Shown here: positions 7,840-16,105 of the stretch, piece after piece
Position numbering within the stretch: the stretch's first letter is position 1
How the letters are laid out: each line of letters opens with the position of its first letter
NCBI GenBank assembly: GCA_036384915.1
Contig: DASVLJ010000062.1
Span: forward strand, 124,001-188,000
DNA: 64,000 bases
DNA from: PKWO01 sp036384915
GTDB taxonomy: Bacteria > Pseudomonadota > Gammaproteobacteria > Burkholderiales > Burkholderiaceae_D
Direction of reading: 5' to 3'
Program-made: the position numbers and the translations under genes
Notes under the pieces: generated by a model
Databases searched by the model: none
Told to the model about the DNA's origin: nothing
What the model saw: only the letters and a program-made list of their open reading frames with translations

Positions 7840-10641
7840 ATGCTGAACTGGTTCAAGAAAAAGGCGGGCACGGGAGCGAAGGCGACGGCGGTGACGCCTT
7901 TACCTTCCGCCAATGCGGTGGCCAAGGCCCTGAAGGAAGAAGGCGACGCCTACCTCGACATCGCGCAATGGCAGGAGGCTGCCGAGCGCTATGTGCAAGC
8001 GCTTGCCCATGACCCGCAATTCGCCGCTGTGCGCAGCAATCTCGGCTTTGCCTTGATGCAGCTGCATCGCTACGACGAGGCGTCGGAACAACTCGAACAG
8101 GCGCTCACGCTCGACGCCGGCTTGTTCAATGCCCACTACCTGCTGGCCACGATCGCCCGGCGCCAGGCCCGTATTGCGGACGCCGTGCGTCATGTCGAAG
8201 CGGCGATTGCAATCCGCCCGGCGTTTGCCGAAGCGCACAGCCTGCTTGGCGACCTGCGCCTCGACTTGGAAGATAGGGATGGCGCCAGCGCAGCCTATCT
8301 GCGTGTGCTGGAACTAGACCCCGGCGCGGCGTCGGCCTTGAGCAACCTGGGCGGCATCTGCGAACATCGCGGCGAGCGTCGCCAGGCGCTCGCCTACTAC
8401 CGGCAGGCGCTCGCTCTCGAGCCGCACAACCAGAGCATGCGCTTGAACCTGCTGCACCAACAGTTCCAGCTCGCCGACTGGGGCGGCGTGGAAAACGAGA
8501 TTGCCGTGCTGCGGGAGGCGATGGCCGTCGAGCCTGCCGCCGAGGATAATCGCGCCTCGCCATTCTCCTTCCTGGCATTGCCCGGCACCACGGCCGCCGA
8601 GCAGCAGCGTTGCGCCGAAAAATGGGCTTACGCCATGTATCGTCCGCTATGCCTGGCCCGTGCCGAGCGCGGATTTGCCGATCGCCTCTCGCCCGGCAAA
8701 CCCCATGTTGCCTACCTTTCGGCCGACTTTCACGACCATGCCACGGCGCGCCTGATGATCGAGGTATTCGAACGGCATGACCGCGGGCGCTTCCGTTTCA
8801 CCGCCTATGCCTACGGCCCCAAGGACGATAGCGCGATGACGGTACGTCTGGAGCGGGCTTTCGAGCGTATCGTCGATATTCGCAGTGACAGCGTTTTCGA
8901 GGCCGCCGCGAAGATACGCGCCGACGGCGTCGATATCCTGGTCGACCTCAAAGGCTATACCGGCGCCAGCCGCAGCGACATCCTCGCGCTCTGCCCGGCG
9001 CCCATCCAGGTCAACTACCTGGGCTATCCCGGCACCATGGGCGCGGACTTCGTCGACTACCTCATCGCCGACCGATTCGTTATCCCGGAATCGCAGCAGG
9101 CGCATTACAGCGAGCGCATCGCCTATCTGCCCGACACCTACCAGCCGACCGACGGCTGCCGCGCAAGGCCGGCCGCCCCGCCGCGCGCTACGCTAGGCTT
9201 GCCCGAAACCGGCTTCGTATTCTGCTGTTTCAACCAGATCTACAAGATCACGCCCGTCATGATGGATGTCTGGTGCGCGCTGTTGCGCGACTTACCCGGC
9301 AGCGTACTGTGGTTGATCGGCAGCGATGCGCTTACGGAGGAAAATCTTCGTCTTGAGGCGGAACGGCGCGAAGTGGCGCGCGAGCGCATCGTATTTGCGC
9401 CGCGCACCGATCCGGTGTCGCATCTAGCGCGCCACGGTTGCGCCGATCTGTTTCTCGATACCCTGCCGTACAACGCGCATACCACCTGCAGCGACGCCCT
9501 ATGGATGGGGCTGCCCGTGCTTACCTGCGCCGGCGACACCTTCCCCTCGCGCGTTGCCGGCAGCCTGATGTATGCGCTGGGCCTGCCGGAACTGGTTACC
9601 CATGATCTCGGACAATACCGCGCCTTGGCGCAGGAACTGGCGCGCGACAATGCGCGGCTCGCGGCGCTGCGCGCGAAGATCGTCAGCGCGCGCGATCACG
9701 CGCCGCTGTTCGATGCGGCGCGCTTCACGCGCAACCTGGAAGAGGTCTATCAAGGCATGCTGGACGACTTCCCGAGCCGCAAGCGGGAGGTGCGCATCGC
9801 CATCGTCGCCCCGGAAGGCTATGCCCACAGCCATGCCTTCGACGAGTTCGCCGAAACGCTGATGTACGGCTTTCGCGAACTCGGCTACAAGGCCGATATT
9901 GAACGCAACGCCTATCTGCGGCACGGCTTCAACGTCGTGCTCGGCGCCAACCTGCTGAATGCGGAAAGCGCCGCGCTGCTGCCGCGCCATACCGTCATCT
10001 ACAACCTGGAGCAGATCTATCCCGGTTCGCCCTGGCTCAAGGGGCCGTTGGCCGAGTTGTTCGGCAAGTTCGAGGTGTGGGACTACAGTCGGCGCAATGT
10101 GGCGGCGATAGCGGCCCTGGTGCCGCAGGCGCGCGTGCGCTTTGCGCCGGTCGGCCACATGCCGCAGCTGTGCCGCATCGCCCCCGCGCCGCAGGGTGAA
10201 GATATCGACGTGCTGTTTTACGGCTCGGTCAACGACAGGCGCCGCCGTGTGCTGGATGGCTTGCGCCAACGCGGCGTCAGGGTGGAAGCCGTGTTCGGCG
10301 TCTACGGTGCGGAGCGCGACGCCTTGATTGCACGTGCCAAGCTGGTCTTGAACCTGCGGCTTTACGATTCCGACATCTTCGAGATCGTGCGCGTTTCCTA
10401 CCTGCTGGCCAACGGCAAGGCCGTGGTGTCCGAATTCAGCGAAAACACCGACATCGAAGACGATTTGCGCGACGCGGTGGCCCACGCGCCCTACGAGGGC
10501 TTGGTCGACGCCTGCGTCGCTCTGCTGGAAAACCCCTGCCGGCGCGAACAACTGGCGCGGCGCGGCGCGCAAATCATGGCAAGGCGCAAGGAAACCGATA
10601 TTCTCGCGCCGCTTCTGGAGGGCCGGTTCGAACCGGATTGA
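7840..10641 (+). CDS. TPR-containing O-GlcNAc transferase-like glycosyltransferase fused to a second GT-like domain
   Basis: A 933-residue cytosolic protein. TPR repeats cover about residues 28-210. An O-GlcNAc transferase (GT41/SPINDLY-type) catalytic region follows: HVAYLSADFHDH near 287, QVNYLGYPGTMGADFVDYL near 389, the FNQIYKI block near 465 and HTTCSDALWMGLPVLT near 546. After about residue 645 comes a separate 285-residue domain resembling a GT-B glycosyltransferase C-terminal module (YNLEQIYPGSPW, DVLFYGSVNDRRR, VRVSYLLANGKAVVSE). Bacterial relatives often glycosylate surface proteins such as flagellin or adhesins; the target here is unknown. ATG 7840 is used; TTG 7834 has better spacing to AGGGGA (7823-7828) and is an alternative. 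Confidence 0.85.
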   Translation: MLNWFKKKAGTGAKATAVTPLPSANAVAKALKEEGDAYLDIAQWQEAAERYVQALAHDPQFAAVRSNLGFALMQLHRYDEASEQLEQALTLDAGLFNAHYLLATIARRQARIADAVRHVEAAIAIRPAFAEAHSLLGDLRLDLEDRDGASAAYLRVLELDPGAASALSNLGGICEHRGERRQALAYYRQALALEPHNQSMRLNLLHQQFQLADWGGVENEIAVLREAMAVEPAAEDNRASPFSFLALPGTTAAEQQRCAEKWAYAMYRPLCLARAERGFADRLSPGKPHVAYLSADFHDHATARLMIEVFERHDRGRFRFTAYAYGPKDDSAMTVRLERAFERIVDIRSDSVFEAAAKIRADGVDILVDLKGYTGASRSDILALCPAPIQVNYLGYPGTMGADFVDYLIADRFVIPESQQAHYSERIAYLPDTYQPTDGCRARPAAPPRATLGLPETGFVFCCFNQIYKITPVMMDVWCALLRDLPGSVLWLIGSDALTEENLRLEAERREVARERIVFAPRTDPVSHLARHGCADLFLDTLPYNAHTTCSDALWMGLPVLTCAGDTFPSRVAGSLMYALGLPELVTHDLGQYRALAQELARDNARLAALRAKIVSARDHAPLFDAARFTRNLEEVYQGMLDDFPSRKREVRIAIVAPEGYAHSHAFDEFAETLMYGFRELGYKADIERNAYLRHGFNVVLGANLLNAESAALLPRHTVIYNLEQIYPGSPWLKGPLAELFGKFEVWDYSRRNVAAIAALVPQARVRFAPVGHMPQLCRIAPAPQGEDIDVLFYGSVNDRRRRVLDGLRQRGVRVEAVFGVYGAERDALIARAKLVLNLRLYDSDIFEIVRVSYLLANGKAVVSEFSENTDIEDDLRDAVAHAPYEGLVDACVALLENPCRREQLARRGAQIMARRKETDILAPLLEGRFEPD

Positions 10642-10667
10642 ACTGGGAGCCGGGCATCGGGTATAAT
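10638..10667 (+). promoter_or_regulatory. Predicted sigma70 promoter of ahcY
   Basis: TTGAAC (10638-10643) and a consensus TATAAT (10662-10667) are spaced 18 bp apart. The -35 box overlaps the stop codon of the glycosyltransferase gene. The expected start near 10674 coincides with the first base of riboswitch stem P1. Confidence 0.75.
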
Positions 10668-10673
10668 GGGGCA

Positions 10674-10738
10674 TCCAAGGAGCGTTGCACCATGGCAAAT
10701 TATCTGCCATGCCAGGCTTGGACTCTTCAACCGCGCTC
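10674..10738 (+). ncRNA. SAH riboswitch upstream of ahcY
   Basis: P1 pairs TCCAAG (10674-10679) with CTTGGA (10717-10722). The conserved core GGAGCGTTGCA follows P1, P2 pairs CATGGCA (10691-10697) with TGCCATG (10705-10711), CCAGG precedes the P1 3' strand, and a pseudoknot pairs GAGCG (10680-10684) with CGCTC (10734-10738). This matches the known SAH riboswitch of beta- and gammaproteobacterial ahcY leaders. SAH binding stabilises the fold and is expected to raise ahcY expression. The ribosome binding site follows 26 nt later at 10764. Confidence 0.93.
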
Positions 10739-10774
10739 ACGTTACTTTTTTCATACTATGGAAAGGAGGGCGTG

Positions 10775-12208
10775 ATGAACGCCGCAGTTATGCATTCCCC
10801 TGAATTCAAAGATTTCCATGTCGCCGATCTCGGGTTGGCCGATTGGGGCCGCAAGGAAATCAAGATCGCCGAAACTGAAATGCCCGGCCTGATGGCCATC
10901 CGCGAAGAATTCGCCGCCGCGCAGCCGCTGAAGGGCGCTCGCATCACCGGTTCGCTGCACATGACGATCCAGACCGCCGTCCTGATTCAGACGCTCGAAG
11001 CGCTGGGCGCCAAGGTGCGCTGGGCTTCGTGCAACATCTATTCGACGCAAGACCATGCCGCCGCCGCGATCGCCGCCAACGGCACGCCGGTATTCGCCAT
11101 CAAGGGCGAGACGCTGGACGAATACTGGGAATACACTCACCGCATCTTCGAGTGGCCCGACACTGCGGAAGGCAAGCAATACTCCAACATGATCCTGGAC
11201 GACGGCGGCGATGCCACCCTGTTGCTGCACCTGGGCACGCGGGCCGAAAAGGATGCGTCGGTGCTGGCCAACCCCGGCTCGGAAGAGGAAATCTGCCTGT
11301 TCAACTCGATCAAGAAGCGGCTGGCGACGCAGCCGAACTGGTATTCCACGCGCCTGGCACAAGTCAAGGGCGTGACCGAGGAAACCACCACCGGCGTGCA
11401 TCGCTTGTATCAGATGCACAAGGAAGGCAAGCTGGCTTTTCCGGCCATCAACGTCAACGACTCGGTCACCAAGTCCAAGTTCGACAACCTGTATGGCTGC
11501 CGCGAATCGCTGGTCGACGGCATCAAGCGCGCCACCGACGTGATGGTGGCCGGCAAGATCGCCGTCATCGCCGGGTATGGCGACGTGGGCAAGGGTTCGG
11601 CCCAGGCCATGCGCGCGCTTTCCGCGCAAGTCTGGGTCACCGAAATCGATCCGATCTGCGCGCTGCAGGCGGCGATGGAAGGCTACCGCGTGGTGACCAT
11701 GGATTACGCCGCCGAACACGGCGACATTTTCGTCACCTGTACCGGCAACTACCACGTCATCACGCATGAACATATGCGCAAGATGAAGGACCAGGCCATC
11801 GTCTGCAACATCGGCCACTTCGATAACGAGATCGATGTCGCCTCGCTAAAGCAATACAGCTGGGAAAACATCAAGCCGCAGGTGGACCATGTGATCTTTC
11901 CCGATGGCCGCCGGATTATCCTCCTGGCCGAAGGCCGCCTGGTCAACCTCGGCTGCGGCACGGGCCATCCGTCCTACGTGATGAGTTCCTCGTTCGCCAA
12001 CCAGACGATTGCCCAGATCGAACTGTTTACGCACACCGACAAATACCCTGTCGGCGTGTACACGCTGCCCAAGCACCTCGACGAAAAGGTCGCGCGCTTG
12101 CAGTTGAAGAAACTCAATGCCCAGTTGACCGAACTGCGGCCCGAGCAAGCGGCTTATATCGGCGTCGCCATCAGCGGCCCCTACAAGCCGGACCACTATC
12201 GTTATTGA
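10775..12208 (+). CDS. ahcY: Adenosylhomocysteinase (SAH hydrolase)
   Basis: A 477-residue NAD-dependent enzyme that cleaves S-adenosylhomocysteine to homocysteine and adenosine, relieving product inhibition of methyltransferases. The NAD-binding GYGDVGKGSA motif, the substrate-binding region with NIYSTQDHAAAA, and the C-terminal KPDHYRY ending are all present. The start at 10775 (MNAAVMHSPEF) has AGGAGG (10764-10769) 5 nt upstream; the longer in-frame extension would cover the riboswitch and is rejected. Heads an operon with a small membrane protein and metF. Confidence 0.97.
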   Translation: MNAAVMHSPEFKDFHVADLGLADWGRKEIKIAETEMPGLMAIREEFAAAQPLKGARITGSLHMTIQTAVLIQTLEALGAKVRWASCNIYSTQDHAAAAIAANGTPVFAIKGETLDEYWEYTHRIFEWPDTAEGKQYSNMILDDGGDATLLLHLGTRAEKDASVLANPGSEEEICLFNSIKKRLATQPNWYSTRLAQVKGVTEETTTGVHRLYQMHKEGKLAFPAINVNDSVTKSKFDNLYGCRESLVDGIKRATDVMVAGKIAVIAGYGDVGKGSAQAMRALSAQVWVTEIDPICALQAAMEGYRVVTMDYAAEHGDIFVTCTGNYHVITHEHMRKMKDQAIVCNIGHFDNEIDVASLKQYSWENIKPQVDHVIFPDGRRIILLAEGRLVNLGCGTGHPSYVMSSSFANQTIAQIELFTHTDKYPVGVYTLPKHLDEKVARLQLKKLNAQLTELRPEQAAYIGVAISGPYKPDHYRY

Positions 12209-12222
12209 TCCCTAACGAAAGA

Positions 12223-12245
12223 GGCGGCGCTATCCATGCGCCGCC
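12223..12245 (+). repeat. Intercistronic GC-rich hairpin after ahcY
   Basis: GGCGGCGC (12223-12230) and GCGCCGCC (12238-12245) form an 8-bp stem with a 7-nt loop. There is no following T-run, so it is more likely an attenuation or mRNA-stability hairpin than a full terminator, consistent with the operon continuing to metF. Confidence 0.5.
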
Positions 12246-12269
12246 GACGCACGACCAGGAGAGAGAAGC

Positions 12270-12611
12270 ATGCGTCTGTTGCTGACATGGATCATCAACG
12301 CGGCGGCTTTGTTCGCCGTGCCTTACCTGACGAACTCGGTGCGTGTCGACAGTTTCACGACGGCGCTGGTGGCGGCCCTGCTGCTGGGCCTGGTCAATAC
12401 CTTGATCCGTCCCATTCTGCTGCTGTTGACGTTGCCGGCCACGGTGTTGACCTTGGGCTTGTTCATCTTCGTCATCAACGGCTTGATGTTCTGGCTGGTG
12501 GCCGACTTCATCAAGGGATTCTCGGTGGCCAGCTTCGGTTCGGCCATCCTCGGCGCGCTGCTCTACAGCATCATCTCCTGGGCTCTTTCTACCCTATTGA
12601 TAGAGAAGTAA
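12270..12611 (+). CDS. Phage holin family (Phage_holin_4_2-like) membrane protein
   Basis: A 113-residue integral membrane protein with about four hydrophobic helices and the TLIRPILLLLTLPATVLTLG block typical of the family. The name is historical; the protein is a chromosomal housekeeping membrane protein and no lysis role is implied. It sits between ahcY and metF, an order widely seen in betaproteobacteria. Its stop codon abuts the metF ATG, so the two are probably translationally coupled. Function unknown. Confidence 0.87.
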   Translation: MRLLLTWIINAAALFAVPYLTNSVRVDSFTTALVAALLLGLVNTLIRPILLLLTLPATVLTLGLFIFVINGLMFWLVADFIKGFSVASFGSAILGALLYSIISWALSTLLIEK

Positions 12612-13460
12612 ATGGCTCAATCTTCCCAACCTGCTGGTCGTGATTTCAGCATGGAATTCTTCCCGCCCAAGACGCCCGAGGGTGTGGAAAAACTGCGCGT
12701 TGCACGCGCCAAACTGGCAGAACTGCAGCCGAAATATTTTTCGGTGACCTTCGGCGCCGGCGGTTCGACGCAAAAGGGTACGCTCGAAACCATCCTGGAA
12801 ATCCACGGCGAAGGCCGCCAAGCCGCGCCACATCTTTCTTGCATGGGTACCTCGCGCGAGACCTTGCGCGACATCCTGGCGCAATACAAGTCGCACGGCA
12901 TACGCCGTATCGTCGCCCTGCGCGGCGACATGCCCAGCGGTTTCGGCTTTTCGGGCGAGTTCCGCTATGCCAGCGAATTGGTGGAATTCATCCGCGCCGA
13001 AACCGGCGACTGGTTCCATATCGAAGTCGCGGCATATCCGGAAATGCATCCGCAAGCCAAGTCGCCGCAAGACGATTTGCAAAACTTCGTACGCAAGATG
13101 CAAGCCGGCGCCAATTCGGCAATCACGCAATACTTCTACAACGCCGACGCCTATTTCCGTTTCGTCGATGAGGCGCACAAGCTCGGTGTGCAGGCACCGA
13201 TCGTGCCCGGCATCATGCCGATCACGAATTACTCGCAACTGACGCGCTTTTCCGACATGTGCGGCGCAGAAATCCCGCGCTGGGTGAGGATCAAGCTGGC
13301 CAGTTTCGGCGACGACAGCGCTTCGATCCGCGCATTTGGCCTGGACGTCGTGACAGCTCTGTGCGAACGGCTGCTGGCCGCCAAGGTGCCGGGATTGCAT
13401 TTCTACACGCTGAACCAGGCGGCGGCGACGAGCGAGATCTGCAAGCGCCTCGGGAGCTAA
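12612..13460 (+). CDS. metF: 5,10-methylenetetrahydrofolate reductase
   Basis: A 282-residue FAD-dependent MTHFR that reduces methylene-THF to methyl-THF, the methyl donor for methionine synthesis. Family blocks visible are FSMEFFPPKTPEG at the N terminus, TFGAGGST near residue 52, ALRGDMP near 100, and EVAAYPEMHPQA near 138. Length fits bacterial MetF. With ahcY upstream it recycles homocysteine to methionine, so SAH sensing upstream could also raise metF. Confidence 0.97.
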   Translation: MAQSSQPAGRDFSMEFFPPKTPEGVEKLRVARAKLAELQPKYFSVTFGAGGSTQKGTLETILEIHGEGRQAAPHLSCMGTSRETLRDILAQYKSHGIRRIVALRGDMPSGFGFSGEFRYASELVEFIRAETGDWFHIEVAAYPEMHPQAKSPQDDLQNFVRKMQAGANSAITQYFYNADAYFRFVDEAHKLGVQAPIVPGIMPITNYSQLTRFSDMCGAEIPRWVRIKLASFGDDSASIRAFGLDVVTALCERLLAAKVPGLHFYTLNQAAATSEICKRLGS

Positions 13461-13468
13461 CCCTTCCA

Positions 13469-13519
13469 GCGCATGCACGTCCTATTCCCATGCGCCGGAG
13501 CGCCAGGGCGGTGCTCCGC
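13469..13519. terminator. Two hairpins between convergent metF and fau
   Basis: GCGCATG (13469-13475)/CATGCGC (13489-13495) form a 7-bp stem; just beyond, GAGCGCC (from 13498) and GGTGCTC form a second stem with one mismatch. Neither has a strong T-run. Position between convergent genes suggests they end transcription on one or both strands. Confidence 0.4.
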
Positions 13520-13525
13520 TTCGGC

Positions 13526-14089
13526 TTATCCGGCCGGCAAGCTCTCAGGCGGGTACTCGTTTTCCTCCGTCAGCACCGCATCCAGGGCGATGTCGTGCGC
13601 ATCGCCCTCGAATTCGGCCAACGTGCACTGATAGGCAACGCCTACAGCCAGCGGCCGGGGAGCGCATGCCAGCGTACGGTCGTAAAAACCGCCGCCATAG
13701 CCCAGGCGCAGGCGCGCCTTGTTGAATCCTACGCAAGGAATCAGCAAGACGTCCGGCGTTACAAATCGCTGCGGTGCCTGCGGTACCGGCACTTTCATTG
13801 CCCCTTGTTCAAGGGGCTCTCCCGGCGCCCAGGCGGCGAAAGCCAGCGGCACGTCGCGCCCGACCACCACCGGCAGCGCGAGATCCTGGCCGCCCCTTGC
13901 CAGTTCGGCATAGGCCTCGCGCAAATCGGGCTCGCCGCGTATCGGCCAATAAACCCCCAGGCAAGCGCTCGGGTGTTGCGCGCACCACGCCAGCAGCCGG
14001 CGGCCAAGAGCCGCATCATGCCGCGCACGTTGCACGGGTGTCAAATCTTGCCGTTGCGTCAGCAGCACACGGCGCAAATCCTGTTTCAT
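13526..14089 (-). CDS. fau: 5-formyltetrahydrofolate cyclo-ligase
   Basis: A 187-residue ATP-dependent enzyme (YgfA/MTHFS) that converts 5-formyl-THF to 5,10-methenyl-THF. The signature RLGYGGGFYDRTL (about residues 127-139) and the N-terminal KQDLRR basic motif are present. Convergent with metF, so folate C1 genes cluster here. In enterobacteria the 6S RNA gene precedes this gene; here only 64 bp separate it from the divergent transglycosylase gene, leaving no room for 6S RNA. Confidence 0.94.
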   Translation of the reverse strand: MKQDLRRVLLTQRQDLTPVQRARHDAALGRRLLAWCAQHPSACLGVYWPIRGEPDLREAYAELARGGQDLALPVVVGRDVPLAFAAWAPGEPLEQGAMKVPVPQAPQRFVTPDVLLIPCVGFNKARLRLGYGGGFYDRTLACAPRPLAVGVAYQCTLAEFEGDAHDIALDAVLTEENEYPPESLPAG

Positions 14090-14153
14090 CGGTGTCGCTA
14101 AGTGGATTTCCAGATGTTATTCTACAGGCTGTTTTTCAGCTTTAGAAAGCACC

Positions 14154-16103
14154 GTGAGCACTGTGGGAAAGAAGCAAATCTTGATGGTCGTTGCCGCTGC
14201 GGCTGCCTTGCTGTGCGCTGTGCCGGCAGCGTGGGCCAAGAAACCCGCCGGGCCGGCCATGAGCGAAGACGAAGCCTTCCTCGCGCTGCGCGACGCCGCC
14301 CGCGCTGGGGACGAGGACAAGGCCGACAAGCTGGCCGAGCGGCTGGCGTCCTACGACCTGCCATCCTACGTCGAATACTATCGCCTCAAGGCGCATCTGT
14401 CCGATGCTTCGCCCGACGAAGTCGAGTCCTTCCTCGCTCGCTACGACGGCAGTGCCATTGCCGACCGCATGCGCAACGACTGGCTGCTTGCGCTCGGCTA
14501 TACCGGCAACTGGAAGAATTTCGACGAGCAATACCCGCAATTCGTCCTCAACGACGACCGCCAGGTCAAATGTTATGCCTTGCTTTCGCGCGAGTTGAAA
14601 GGCGAGAATGTGGCCGCCGAGGCGCGCCCGCTGTTCACCGCGCCAAAGGAGTACGGCGACGGCTGCGCCAGCCTGATTCGCACGCTTTACCAGGCCGGGC
14701 AATTTTCGCCCGACGAACTGCAGGCGCAGATACGGCTCGCCGCCGAGACCGCGCCGGCCAATGTGGTGCAGCGCCTGGTCGGCATCGGCGACTTGTCCGA
14801 GGCGGCATACACTGCGGCGCTCGATCATGCCGCCGCGGTCGTCGCGCGCGGGCCGGGGGCGGTCGGCCACGCCGTTTTCCTGGTTGCCTTGGGCCGCTCG
14901 GCCAAGTCCGATCCCGCCTTTGCCGCCGCCGCCCTGACACGTCATGCCTCGTCGCTGTCGAAAGATGAACAGGCCGTAGGCTGGGCCCAGGTGGCCTATG
15001 AGGCCTCGTTCAAGCTTTCGCCCGATGCGATCGAATACTGGCGCCGTGCGGGGAATGCGCCCCTGTCGTATGCCGAATTCCCGTGGCGCGTGCGGATGGC
15101 CTTGCGCGCCGGCGATTGGAAGATGGTCGAGCGCGGCATCCTGGCCATGCCGGAAAAAATGCGTGCCGAACCGGCCTGGGTCTACTGGTATGGCCGCGCC
15201 CTGCAGCAGCAAGGCCGCAATGAAGAGGCGCAGGCGCAATTCCAGTCGATCACGGCGCTGACCAATTTCTACGGCCAGCTTGCCTTGGAAGAGGAGGGTG
15301 GCGCGATCACAGTGCCGCCGCGTCCGCAGCCGCCGACCGCCGACGAAGTGTCGGCCATGGCGCAGAATCAGGGCTTCCGCCGCGCGCTGCGCTTCTTCGA
15401 TTTGAATATGCGCAGCGAAGGTTACCGCGAATGGAATTGGGAATTGCGCAAGATGAGCGAAAGGCAATTGTTCGCCGCCGCTGAATTCGCGCGCCAGAAC
15501 AATGTGCTCGACCGCATGATCAGCACCTCGGACCGCACGCGCATCGAAATGGACTTCAGCCAGCGCTTTCCTGCACCGTTCGAAGACCTGATGCATCCTA
15601 CGGCGCAGACGCTGGGACTTGACGAGGCCTGGATCTACGGCTTGATCCGCCAGGAGTCGCGCTTCGTCAGGAGCGCGCGCTCCTACGTCGGCGCGCAGGG
15701 CTTGATGCAGGTCATGCCGTCCACGGCCAAGTACATTGCGCGCAAGATCGGGCTGGACGGCTACACGCCGGCCCAGGCGGGTGAGATAGGCACCAACATC
15801 CTCCTGGGTACGAATTATCTCTCCATCATCTATAACAACCTCGACAATTCGCAGGTGCTGGCCACTGCGGCCTACAACGCCGGCCCGGGCCGGCCGGCGA
15901 CTTGGCGTTCCAGCTTGAGCAATCCGGTCGAGGGCGCGGTGTTCGCCGAATCGATTCCGTTCAATGAAACGCGCGACTACGTGAAGAACGTGTTGTCCAA
16001 CGCCACCTATTACGCCGCCATCTTCGAAGACAAACCGCAGTCGCTGAAGGCAAGGCTGGGTATGATACAACCCAAGGGCTACGCGCCCAGCGATATACCT
16101 TGA
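14154..16103 (+). CDS. Soluble lytic murein transglycosylase (Slt70-type)
   Basis: A 649-residue periplasmic enzyme. The signal peptide covers about residues 1-28 (hydrophobic core, cleavage near AWAKK). A long alpha-helical superhelical (U/L) domain fills the middle, and the C-terminal SLT domain starts near residue 480 with catalytic Glu in IRQESRF, followed by GLMQVMP and AAYNAGPGR motifs. It cleaves glycan strands to form 1,6-anhydromuropeptides during wall turnover. GTG start at 14154. Divergent from fau; followed by a GST gene 2 bp after the stop. Confidence 0.93.
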   Translation: MSTVGKKQILMVVAAAAALLCAVPAAWAKKPAGPAMSEDEAFLALRDAARAGDEDKADKLAERLASYDLPSYVEYYRLKAHLSDASPDEVESFLARYDGSAIADRMRNDWLLALGYTGNWKNFDEQYPQFVLNDDRQVKCYALLSRELKGENVAAEARPLFTAPKEYGDGCASLIRTLYQAGQFSPDELQAQIRLAAETAPANVVQRLVGIGDLSEAAYTAALDHAAAVVARGPGAVGHAVFLVALGRSAKSDPAFAAAALTRHASSLSKDEQAVGWAQVAYEASFKLSPDAIEYWRRAGNAPLSYAEFPWRVRMALRAGDWKMVERGILAMPEKMRAEPAWVYWYGRALQQQGRNEEAQAQFQSITALTNFYGQLALEEEGGAITVPPRPQPPTADEVSAMAQNQGFRRALRFFDLNMRSEGYREWNWELRKMSERQLFAAAEFARQNNVLDRMISTSDRTRIEMDFSQRFPAPFEDLMHPTAQTLGLDEAWIYGLIRQESRFVRSARSYVGAQGLMQVMPSTAKYIARKIGLDGYTPAQAGEIGTNILLGTNYLSIIYNNLDNSQVLATAAYNAGPGRPATWRSSLSNPVEGAVFAESIPFNETRDYVKNVLSNATYYAAIFEDKPQSLKARLGMIQPKGYAPSDIP

Positions 16104-16105
16104 TC

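Noticed and set aside
10685..10774. N-terminal extension of AhcY starting at 10685
   Set aside because: It would be encoded inside the SAH riboswitch; the conserved protein and a strong ribosome binding site start at 10775.
12270..12611. Prophage remnant suggested by the holin family name
   Set aside because: Chromosomal ahcY-holin family-metF order is common in betaproteobacteria and no phage genes are near.
14090..14153. 6S RNA gene next to fau, as in enterobacteria
   Set aside because: Only 64 bp lie between fau and the divergent gene, too short for 6S RNA.
14142..16070. Minus-strand open frame of 642 codons across the lytic transglycosylase gene
   Set aside because: Arg/His/Gly-rich composition typical of antisense frames; plus-strand protein has clear SLT motifs.
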